From positions 2,085,501 to 2,149,500 of the forward strand of contig JAOTOL010001640.1 of assembly GCA_034440575.1 (NCBI GenBank): 64,000 nt of DNA, written 5' to 3'. Shown here one piece after another: positions 33,501 through 45,500 of this stretch. Positions within the stretch are counted from its first letter, which is position 1, and each line of letters opens with the position of its first letter. The translations under genes were made by a program, and so were the position numbers. A model generated the notes under the pieces. It made no database searches, was not told the origin of the DNA, and saw only the letters and a list, made by a program, of their open reading frames with translations. This stretch comes from Imbricaverruca yamaguchii. Its lineage: Eukaryota; Arthropoda; Thecostraca; Neoverrucidae.

Positions 33501-36500
33501 GCTGGTTTAAATCGCACTGTCTCACCTACATCATCTCAGCTCGGCTGGCTAGCAATGAAGGGGCTTATCGGAACGGAAGGAAGGGTGGAAACAAAGCGGC
33601 CCCGCCGGAGAAGAAAGAGGCTGCCCCGCGCTGCATTGTCTGGCGGAGAGACACGTATATCCACACGTCCGCTGATCCGCGGCGCCAACTGCCGAGTGTG
33701 GGGGCCCAACCAGCACGTCCATCATTCGAGTATAGAGTGTTGTTAGCCTGGCACAACCTGGGCTCTTCACTAATAATGAAAAAGCTGCCATGGAACATGA
33801 GCATGTATCATGTCAGCTGATTTTTCAGTCTGCAACTGTTTGTAGTCAGCACGCATATTTAATCAGTATCAACTTTGAACCATTTTACCTTGCAGCGTGA
33901 CAATCACAGTGCGTACTGCTTTGACGCGTACATTTGTCTGAACATGGAAAGGCCAGTTTTCTGGGAATGTTCTGTGCACACCACTAAAACGAAACATTCC
34001 TGAAAGTCGTCCCAAAGTCATGACCCAAAGCCACGGGTACCGATACCACCAGCACGACCACTGCGCAGCCACTATGTACTCAGCTGCGGCCAATTCAAAT
34101 GGCTGATTATTCAGGTTTTGGGCTGCGTTCAGCAACAATACTTCAGCACACCATTGAGGACAAGTGCGCCGCTGCGGTACGCCGACACTGTTCCACACGG
34201 TACGAAGAGGACGAACGCTCGTCCAAGCCGGCATCACAGCCGTACGTGGTGGTGGTCGTTAGGTTTTACGACAAGTCGACCGTTGAGTCACGTAGCGTCG
34301 CCAATCTCTCACGCCGATTGGTCGCGGGGGAAGAGTAGCGACAGGTGAGACTCGAACCCACACCCTTTCGATTGTGAGACGGGCAACCTATCCCCAGACT
34401 ACTCGTCCCCACAGCCGTACGTGACGTGACTTCCCACCAGAACTACCGGCCACTGGGCGCCGTAACGCGTACGCTTTCAATTAAACGCCAGCTATGCGTC
34501 CGCCACATACCCCAGCGATACCTGAACGCCAGACAGTGTAAAATAATTGACCATGTGGCCTGGAAAGTCACAGTTAATGGAATTGTGCTATTTCATCCTT
34601 GTCTTATGTTTTTACCATTTTGCCACATGTGTGAGCAGTCATTATACACACGACTGTTAAATAATGTAAAATGCATGTGACTGAAGTGAAAGGCATTCCG
34701 CTTTTTTAATCCTTAAGTGGCGATCCTTTACTTTCTTCCAATCTTTCACTATTCCCAAGCAACTTCTTTCTCATCCACACAGTCAATGGTGAAGTAATTT
34801 TATGACACTGACGCCAGACAATGCGATATGCTATGATACAAAAATACCTTGCCATTCACAGAAATGTGGAGAGAAAAAAATTATAGCATTTAACGATACG
34901 GCATGAAGGCATGTCGCAGCGTGCGAAATGCTTTCATACCTTACAAAGCGAACGCGAGGCACCTGAAACTTCGTCAAGATAGTGTCAACAGGCTGTGACA
35001 TATCTACTCAGGAGCATACCAGCAACAGAAGATGAATATTGACACGCTCAGGACGTCGTATCATCGATGATAAACCGCTCCTATTAGCTTGCATAAATAT
35101 CAGCGTTTTCGCAACAGCATCTCATTAATTTTGTTCCACGTTTACCCTGAAGTGTGATTTTCTATCGATTTGGGCGGCTTCCACGTTTCGACCGGCTTTA
35201 ACGTATTAGCTAGGTTGTCTTTGGCCGCGACTTACGCATTCTAAAAGCAGAAGTTCCATAACGCAATCAACTTTTTATCCATGGGCATGCATACGTTGCA
35301 CGTGAATACACGTCAGACTCAGCCAGGCAGGCGATTTGTCATTCCAGCTACCGGTCACAAACATCACTGGTGTGCTCAAGCTTACTGACACGACTGAAGT
35401 CGACCGAGGGGCGGGGATGGCCGAGTGGTTAAGGTGTCGGGCTATGGGTACCGAAGGTCCCGGGTTCGACTCCAGCGCCACTCAGGACATTTCCCAATCC
35501 CGCGGCCCACCGGCGAAACAGTGTGGGCGGCGCCATTAGCCGTGAATGGGCATAAAGTGTGTCGTGAACCGACCAATAGACAAACGAAGTTGACCGACCC
35601 CGCGAGCTCTAGATTGACTTTACATGAAGAACTGGCGAAAACAATTGCCGAGAAATTAACAGTCATGGTTCTGGGGCGATCTTGTTTCTAGTTTGTCTGT
35701 TCCGAGGTGGCTTTATGTCGTAGGCTAATGAGAGAGTTATTTTAGGGCTTTAGGGCGCATCAACTGCAGTGCTTATACAGCGCCCATAGGCTAGTGGGAT
35801 GGAACACAAACAGGTATCAGCTGATGGGCCACAGGCGCACCCAAAGGATCACGAGGCTCACCTCCCTCAGCGACAAAAAAAACTGTTTTCAGTGAGAGAA
35901 GAAAAATTGACAACACTTCAAACGTTACACAGTATATACAGTTCCAAACATTTGAGGAGGTTTTTTTTTCGATTTCAAAGGATTGAGTAGTCAGTACCGT
36001 ATATTAGCAAAACATGTGTTGCACAGTTGGTCGACCCTCCTTGGGAAAATCCTGGGTCCGCCTCTGGACGGGTCCCAGCTGGCGTCCATTGATTTGACGA
36101 AATGTGAGAGCTGACCACCTGAACACCGGCAGACACCAGCTGACGGGCCCTCCAGCTGGCGCTGGGCCGTGACCGGGCCGTGACCGGGCCGTGACCGGAC
36201 CGTGACCGGGTCGTGACCGGGTCGTGACCGGGTCCTGACCCGGTCGTGACCTGGCCGTGACCGGGTCGTGGCCGGAGGGGAGACGCGTCTGGTACGGGCA
36301 CCAGCCGAATGCTACTACAACACCAGACAGTGGCCATTACGGCCTACACCAAGAGCACATGCCAATACACACGCGCTCACATTGGTGGATTTAGTGACGA
36401 TTTTTCTGCATAATATGAGGTAGCGAACACCCTTAGCACACTAGCAATGTCCAGCGGAAGCTGAATATCACAGCTTCATCACAGCTACGTTTTTGACACC

Positions 36501-39500
36501 CGTCTTTTTAGCTTTTCAGCTTTCATGGGCACGAGACCAATGCATTTCATGATGATTACAACTGACTGTAAGCTAAACCCAAATTAATTTTTGTCTTCTT
36601 TAACATGCATAACACAAACGTCCGCCATGTCCCCGCTCATAGCAAATTTCCGATCGGTGACAATGAATGGTCAGTATATTTTTTCAGCAATGAATTTGCT
36701 GCCAAATGTACGGATCCAACAGTGTGCTTTCTTCTTCATTATACTTTGGATTGCCTGCGCTCTTTGCCGGCTTCAGCTTTATTCTGGCACGCGTTTCGTC
36801 TTGGCGGCATTTTCTTCTTCATGAGATCGGCCTCAGGGTGTGCAGAACGGAGGAATAGTTGAGCCGATGAGTCAATTACATGACCGCAACCCACGTAATG
36901 GAAGACCCATAGCGGAAAGTAAGCAGTGTCCAGACAGATACCCTTCCCGTAAATGCAGTCCAAGCAGAGAAACCATTGCGCTGGAGGATATTAATTGCAT
37001 GCCGATCCACTCGTGTTGTTGAGATGATTGAAATGCTACGTCATACGTGCGGTTTGGTCAATAAATATGCGAGCACACGGACCACCAGCTGACAGTGCAT
37101 CCGATACACAAAACCAGCAGCTCGAATTTTCCTTCCTGGTATCAAAAGACAATTAGCTACGGGATATTATGGAAGGAGACAACCTAACCGGGATGCAATA
37201 TTTGTGAAATTTTTACTTTCATCTTCATGACCGCAGATAGTCCAAAATTCACCAAAAGCTTTTTTCTTCTCTTTTAGAGTTATTCCATGGGTTTCTGTGG
37301 CTGCCGAAAAGCATAGGCTGATACGCTTATGCTCATCTGTATTGATTTTATGGGCCTGAACAGATATGCAGGTCATCCATATATTAAAAACGTACTTGGG
37401 CCATAACGTTTCATCTGATGATCTAAGCGAATCAAGATTGTGCCTGGCGAATTATGGAGACGAGAGAACCTCTGGTATCAATGTTCGTCGAAATCGGAGA
37501 GATGAGTGCATTGAATTCCATGCCCGCATCAGCGGACGTGGCATTCTGGGGACGAGTAGCCTAGGGGTAAGTTGCTCGTCTCACAATCGAAAGTTTGTGG
37601 GTTCGAGTCTCGCCTGTCGCTACTCCTCGCCCGGGACCACTCGGCGTGAGAGATTGGCGACGCTACATGACTCAACGGTCGACGTGTCGTAAAACCAACA
37701 ACCAACCGGACGTGGAATTCTGCTGATTTGTCAGTGAATGAACTCCCCAATAGTTAATGTTTCCGGCGAGTGTGTACGCGGTTACGCTGGTAGCGCTGGC
37801 GCAGCGTCCACCCCTCCCCCGTCTCTAAGCGCACGACTCAGTTCTCATTGGACGTGATTGCACTTATTTTGATTTGGAGCCGTCGTAGCCAAGTTCAGTC
37901 GCCGATGCCAGGGACTAAGTGCATCAAGGTCGCGTAATCAGCGCCGCCTGCTGGTGCTCATTTGGAAACTGCCGCCACCTGTTGACTGCCGACAGTCGCG
38001 ACGTGCCGCTGCAGAGGCCGCTGCTCTGACGACCGTCAACACACGGCGACCCGGGGTGGGTGGGGGGGGGGGGGGGGGGGGGGCACTCACCCTGTCATCA
38101 GTGCCGGGGGGAGGAGGCTGCCCGCCACTGACCTCCGGCACTTACCACACCGGCCGGGTGGAGGTGAGGCGGCTGCCTGGCACCTGCATCGGTTATGCTC
38201 GGACAGTCGACACCTCAATCCGTCCCAAACCAATTCCAATGCAGTGCTTTATATCAATTTTGGCGCCGAGGATAGGCCCATCGTGCTCCATCCGAAATGA
38301 AGAAAACCATCCGTCCGATGTGTTAGCTCGCATGATGGCACACACGAATCGTCCCGTGGAAGTACGCCCGCCTTTGCGTATAAAGAGGAAAAAGTGGGCA
38401 CAGGAGCGCAAGGATAGAACGTGTTTTTCACCTTACAGCTTCGCTCTGGTTAACTTCCGATTTTCACGAGCGAGTGTTCAGTCATTTTCAAGGTCAGATC
38501 CATTCCGCCACTTGAGAAAGCAAGAAATATCCTGTGAGTGCATCTGGTGGTTGTAAATCGGGCTTCTGCGCACACCGTGGACCACTTGCCATGACAAAAT
38601 GATAGCTATTGTCTCGTTTGACATGTCAAAGGAATCATTGCATAACTGTAAACAATTCGTGTTGGTTGGTTATTGGACACATCGACCGTTGAGTCAGGTA
38701 GCTTAGCCAATCTCTCACGCCGATTGGTCGCGGGTGAAGAGTAGCGACAGGTGAGACTCGAACCCACAACCTTTCAAATGTGAGACGAGCAACTTACCCC
38801 TAGGCTACTCCTCCCCTTACAAAATTCATGTTGAAAGCTAATCAGTAACATATGGATACAAACCCGCCAATCATATTTGGGCGGGAAGAGATGCTCCGGT
38901 AGTTTGGCTTGCAATGCTAATCACTGCCGGGGAAACTGTTGGTTAGTTATTGTGGCTGAGGGGCGCATCGACTGCATAGGTCATACAGCGCTATAGCGCC
39001 CATGCCGGGGAAACTGGACAGGAAAATGTTCCCAAGAGCATTCCAGCTCCGGTCCAGCTTGACCTGATCGGCCGGACACAGCCGAACGAGACCTGCCGTG
39101 TCTAACCTAACCTAATCTAGCCCAGAATCAGCATACAGAATCGCATACGCAAGCACCGAGACATGAACATAATTTTAGGAATCGGAGCTCCGTTCTCAAC
39201 ACGTCCGGGAGGAGATGGGCCACTGGGAGCCGCCAGCAACACACGGGTCACCACCACCGTGGAGCAGCGCGGCCAACAGTGCCAGGAGGGTGAGCGCGGC
39301 GAGCAGTACCGCTTGGGATAATATGGAGCGGCAGGTGCCGGCGGCCCATGCGCGTGAGAAATGAACGCACGAAACACAAGCAGCGTCCCCGACCGTCGGT
39401 GAATGCATGGCAGCACACCAGAATGCGAGGCACAGGCGGTGAGGCATGGCAACGAAAACGCAGGGGCTTGGCAGCAAGTCGCAATCTCCCGCCTGACCTT

Positions 39501-42500
39501 ACGGCAGCCTATACACCAGCCGCTCCAGTGTACTTTGAACTGATAACTTGTTGGCTTTAGCACTCGTGGACACTCGCAGTCATTAAACTTCGTCCCTGGC
39601 CATGACACAAGGGGTACAACCGAACGAACCAGCTTCCTCATACTGGGCGAAAATTTGTGTGTAATGAAGACACCGTGTGGTAGCATCCTTTCGGAACGGT
39701 TTAACACTCACATAAGATTTCAGGGCAAGGCTAGCAAGAGAGTGCACCTCAACCAACGCCTTGGTGCCAAACATGCTCTGAACGAAGAGCCAAAACTGAC
39801 CTGATCTGGAGCAACACAACCAAACTAACATAACCTGGCTTACCCTATTGTACCTAAACTTACCTTAACATACCTGACTATGCGCGGGACTAGTGACCAT
39901 GGCTATACACAGGGCTGCCATGATCTACCTACCTATGACTGTGTGGACACCTGGCGTGGCCGACCCACATAGCTATGTGAACAGCTGCAGTGACCTACCC
40001 ATGACTATGTGTAAGTCCACTGCGACCTACCCACAACAAGGTGTAGGGTTGTTGTGACCTACCCATGTCTATGTGTAGGTCTGCTGTGACCTACCCATGA
40101 CTAGATGCTGGTCCACTGTGACCTACCCATGACTATGTGTAGGGCTGCTGTGACCTACCCATGACTATGTGCTGGTCCACTGTGACCTACCCATGACTAG
40201 GTGTAGGGCTGCTGTGACCTACCCATGACTAGGTGCTGGTCCACTGTGACCTACCCATGACTAGGTGCTGGTCCACTGTGACCTACCCATGACTATGTGT
40301 AGGGCTGCTGTGACCTACCCATGACTAGGTGCTGGTCCACTGTGACCTACCCATGACTAGGTGTAGGGCTGCTGTGACCTACCCATGACTATGTGCTGGT
40401 CCACTGTGACCTACCCATGACTAGATGTAGGGCTGCTGTGACCTACCCATGACTAGGTGCTGGTCCACTGTGACCTACCCATGACTATATGCAGGGCGGC
40501 CGTGACCGGGTCCTGGTTGCCTTGTATGCTGCCACACACCGCGTCCGTACTGCCGGCTGTTGGGAACATCAGCACAGGTCACATCCACAGGTCGGCGACA
40601 AACTGGTCACTGGGGCGGAGCACTAACACACACACACATACACACGAGTCCCAAGCCGCAACATACAGTCATAGTACCCCACACCGTCGGCACCCCCCCC
40701 CCCCCCCCACACACACACACACACAGACAGACAGAAACGACATCAGTCTTCGAACGAAACACACTGCCAAAGACAGAAACGGCAGCAGCCTTCAACCGAA
40801 ACATACACAAACAGAAGGGACGGCAGCCTTCATCCGAAACGCACCGACACAAACAGAAACAACAGTGGCCTTCAACCGAAACACACCGCTAGTGACCGAA
40901 ACGGCGGCAGCCTCCCACCGAAACGCAGATGATGTAGCGTGAGGTAGAACTATGCCCGACCGTTTTTGTCTCTATCATCGGGCAGTGCTGTCAATTTGGG
41001 GGCTTTAGGGCGCATCGACCATGTTGATCATATAGCAGTGTTGTCAAGCATCGAGCTGAGAACGACCGGCTAACTGCAACACTCAGGCGGATGAGGGGAC
41101 GGCGAGGCGGCGGATGAGGGGATGGCGAGGCGGCGGATGAGGGGATGGCGAGGCGGCGGATGAGGGGATGGCGAGGCGGCGGATGAGGGGATGGCGAGGC
41201 GGCGGATGAGGGGATGGCGAGGCGGCGGATGAGGGGATGGCGAGGCGGCGGATGAGGGGATGGCGAGGCGGCGGATGAGGGGATGGCGAGGCGGCGGATG
41301 AGGGGATGGCGGGGCGGCGGATGAGGGAGATAGGCGAGGCGGCGGATGAGGGGCTGGCGAGGCGGCGGATGAGGGGATGGCGAGGCGGCGGATGAGGGGA
41401 TGGCGAGGCGGCGGACGAGGGGATGGCGAGGCGGCGGAACTGACCGGGGATGACGCCGATGGGCACGGGCGCGCGGGGCGGCTGGTCGGCCGACTGCCGC
41501 ATCAGCAGGCCGTTCAGCACCTCCATCAGGGTGCCGTCGCCGCCGACAACCACGACGCCGTCGCAGTCGCTCAACGAGCACTGCTGCATCACCGAGGACG
41601 CTTGGCCGGCGTACGTCGTCTCAATCGCCTCCATCTGCCGACACTAGAGGGTCAGCGTCTGCCGACAGCGGAGGCTCAGTGCTACCATCTGCTGACACTA
41701 ATGGGAAGGAGAGCAGTGTCTCTTTCTGCCGAAACCAGAATGGGGCTGGCAACACCGTATGCCGACATCGGGGGGGGGGGGTCAGCATCACCATTCTCCA
41801 GCACCAGGGGACAGGGAGTCAGCACCACTCTGCCAACACCAGAGAGGGCGGGGTGGGGGACTAGCAGCACCATCCATTCGCCAGTACCAGGGAACAGGGG
41901 ATTGGTAGCACGGTCTGCCGACACCAGAGGGAAGGGGGGGACGAGCGGGGCGTCGCTCTCTGCTCCACCAGTCACCATCGGTCCCGACACCATCTTCCGC
42001 CAGATCGTGGTGCCTAGGAATGAAATTCCTCTCTAATCCTCTGTCCTTAACCCACGGAGTCAGTGGAGGAGACTCCCTCGGTTTTTCCGCAATAGCAGTG
42101 AAATCAATTGAGACAGCAGGTTGAGACATCTAGTACCTTCAAATGAACACCTAGGACATTATATGTTAAAAATTACCTCGGGGTCATCTCAGGTCATGTT
42201 CCAATGACGCCATAAATTCGTTCGTAAGTCCTGCAGCATCTCAAATGATTGATTGTTACGATGAGATAAAATCGGACTAATGAATACTAACAGATCAATA
42301 CAGGTGCAATGGGTGTACCAGAGGTCATTTTTTATCACGTGACCCAACTAGGCCATTCTGGGTCATATTGATATTATTAATTTTATTCAGATACGAACGC
42401 TTAGAACTGGATAAGATATTCAAGTCATTATAGAATAAATATACTGGTTACAAAAGGCATCCTTATCTGTGAGGTAATCATAGGTAAAATATACATGTGT

Positions 42501-45500
42501 GTTTTTCGACACAACACCCGGTCATATTATGACATCGCAAACTCAATCGCAGGTGATGCTTTTGCCACCTGACGCGGTTGCTTATCATCCGATACAATCT
42601 AACCAAAATATACCAGCTGGTCAATCCATTTGTAATTATCATAGAGGTTCATGTCACCTCGTAACCCCAAGTAGGACATACTGAACACAACAGAACATGA
42701 GAGAGAATCTCTGGTATATTAGAAAGCTTATGTCAGTTTTTCGAGTTTCTCGTAGAAATGTAGCCCATAAACATGTGACTGCTCGTAGTGGAAGGTTGGT
42801 GCTTTAGTAAGTGCCGAATACTTGTTTCATTTTGCGCCCATGGACTTCAGTAGAGCACACCCTACATAAGAACTGGATTCCTTTCTCCCAGAAGTGGTGG
42901 TCATTGGTGGCTATTGGTTTTACGACACGTCGACCGTTGAGTCATATAGCGTCGCCAATCTCTCACGCCGATTGGTCGCGGGCAAAGAGTAGCGACAGGT
43001 AAGACTCGAACCCACAATCTTTCGATTGTGAGACGGGCAACTTACCCCTAGACCACTCGTACCCTTTTCGCCCAGATTTCAAACTGAACGCTGAAAGGAA
43101 CAAAGGTGTACCATCCCGCTCAGTATCCTAATGCTACAAAATTTGGTTGAAACTGCACTTCCTAAAAATTCGCACTTGCTCTTTGCATAATGTTCACTTA
43201 CTGAACTTGCATTCCAAGTGCAGTACTGCATCTCAACAACTGTTGCGGACTTGAATATACATACTGAAATTCTGGCGGACCACCATCAACGTTTTTGAAC
43301 AGATGTTACCATCCTACGCTTCCATATCAACTGACGCCTGCAATTTTTGGATACACCTAGATACTTGAAGACTGTTGGCCGCACTGGGGGAAGCCTAGCC
43401 AGGTGGCAGTCACAAGAGCTACCCGAATGACGACCAACGGCTGACAAGGTCACGGTCCGAAGTTGACCCAATGACAGGATGGCGAAAGTGGCCGGAAATG
43501 CGGACGCATGTGTGGGGGACGGGTACGAGTACGGTGCTGGGGGAGGGGCGGACACAGGCTCCGGATTTCGGGCAGGGGCGGAGGGCACGGCTGAGCGCGG
43601 GGATCGGAGCGGGAGCTGCGTCGAGGTTCGGTACCCACGATCAGCCCGGGAGGCCGGACGGACGCCGTGGTCGGCACCTGTTCCGGCCGGCCGGCCGGCT
43701 GGGTCGGCACCTGTTCCGGCCAGCCCCCGACGGGCGGACGCCGGGGTCGGCACCTGTTCCGGCCAGCCCCCGACGGGCGGACGCCGGGGCCGGGACCTGT
43801 TCCGGTTGGCCCGTCGACGACGCGCCCAATCATGACCCCGCAGCCGGGCGCCAGTCACGGCGCCGGCGGGCCTGCCGGCGGCTGCCGTGCCGACGAGTGC
43901 CCATGGCGACACCGACACACACACCCCCGCCGCCGACGCCAACCGGCCGTCACGCGACTGGCTGCCGTGAGCCGCCGCCGGAGCCACACACACACAGCAG
44001 ACATGCGATCACAGTGCACTCATGCAACGACCAAAGCCACAGACATCCAGTCTGGCCGCAACAGCCCAGCCACACGTCAGCGGACCGCCGACGGGCGACA
44101 CGGCCACCGTGCGGTGTCCGGCGCAGGCACGTCTCTGCCGCTGTGGCCGTGTGTGGTGATCTCTGACGGCACACCTGTGACTACAACACGAAGCCAAGCG
44201 CGCGCGCCGCAAGTCCCCGCATGCGTGTCGGACTGAACGCCACCACATAATCGACAGCAATCAGGGATGATCAGGTTTTGGATTTAAGATTTGTAATTTT
44301 GGATTGCAATCCGTTTTTAGGATTGGCAAAGAACGCAAGCCTACTCTAAAAGGGATTGCATTGTACTTCGGCGCCCAATGTTTTGCGCGCTTCATTACAT
44401 TCGCCCCGACGGTTCATGGCGCCACATGACACACGGCGGTCCATGGCCGTCCATGGCGATCCATGGCCGTCCATGGCCGTCCATGGCGGTCCATGGCGGT
44501 CCATGGCCGTCCATGGCCGTCCATGGCGATCCATGGCCGTCCATGGCGGTCCATGGCGGTCCATGGCGGTCCATGGCGGTCCATGGCGGTCCATGGCCGT
44601 CCATGGCGATCCATGGCCGTCCATGGCGGTCCATGGCCGTCCATGGCCGTCCATGGCGGTAGACCCGGCCCAGGAGTGACTTGCCCACCCAATCGCACCC
44701 ATCACACACAAGTGTTCTGAAATTGAGCTTTCGTCAAGAGGAGGGCAACAGGTGAGGATGTCGAAACCTGTGATAATGACGAAATAATTTGGCAATATAA
44801 CAACCTAAAGATGTTACTGTGTGAGTAACGTATTTGCTGGAGAAATTGTGATGGGAAAGACGCGAGGAATTGGGTATGGTGATGAGCATGTATGGTACAT
44901 GGTGATGGGCATGGTGTAAAGCGTAACAATTACTGCAGTTGAATGCTGTGAAGTGTAACGGAGGTAAGTTCAGTGAGTCAAAACTGTGCTCATAGGAAGT
45001 CAACACAAACTTAGGTTCGGAGTTGTCGTCCACATACATTTCGGAACATTGCTACGCAGAAACTAGTCCGCTTCAGTTCACAGACAATACGCCGGGTGAG
45101 AGCTCGAGGTGAGCCGGCCCAGTGAAATGCGAAAGGAGGACCTCTTGTTTGGCACCTAATCTAGCATCAAACGAACTGATCGCGCAAAATGACTGCGGTA
45201 CATATTCGTTCGCATCTTCGAGAGAAAGATTGATACTGAGTGTTACAAACCCGAATATTGTGCGAAAGAATTACATGAAGTCTTACATATTTCGTTGCTG
45301 GACCTCGAAGACTGTGCCACCAGCATTACCTATTAACCTGATCCAATTCGTTCCGGGAATAAGCGCGCATTTGCATCTATACAATAGGATAACATAAAAG
45401 GACAGTCGATTGTGCTAGAGATGAGCCCTACTTGCCTGGGACCATGCTCCCGAACCCACCCAAGCCCACTTGCCTTTCAGGTAGCATGCTCTCAAACCTA

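Larger units (their letters stand above)
33350..39890. other. long ceramide kinase intron
   Basis: Contains SINE-B copies at 34247, 37550 and 38663, a SINE-A at 35408, mini-hairpin retroposons at 35734 and 38939, a short gtgaccgggcc array at 36160-36265, a 29-bp poly-G run at 38056-38084 and a short taacctaacctaat run at 39103. No exon is recognised. Confidence 0.55.

Noticed and set aside
35408..35480. tRNA gene from ggggatggccgagtggttaa and the B box
   Set aside because: The sequence continues into a shared 100-bp body with a tail and target duplications and is present five times, so it is a SINE head.
36010..36080. aaaatcctgggtccgcctct as the end of a DNA transposon
   Set aside because: A similar motif occurs at 57546, but no matching second end, target duplication or body could be defined.
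43480..44240. CpG-rich frames as an extra exon
   Set aside because: No homology or splice phases fit ceramide kinase, and composition alone keeps the frames open.
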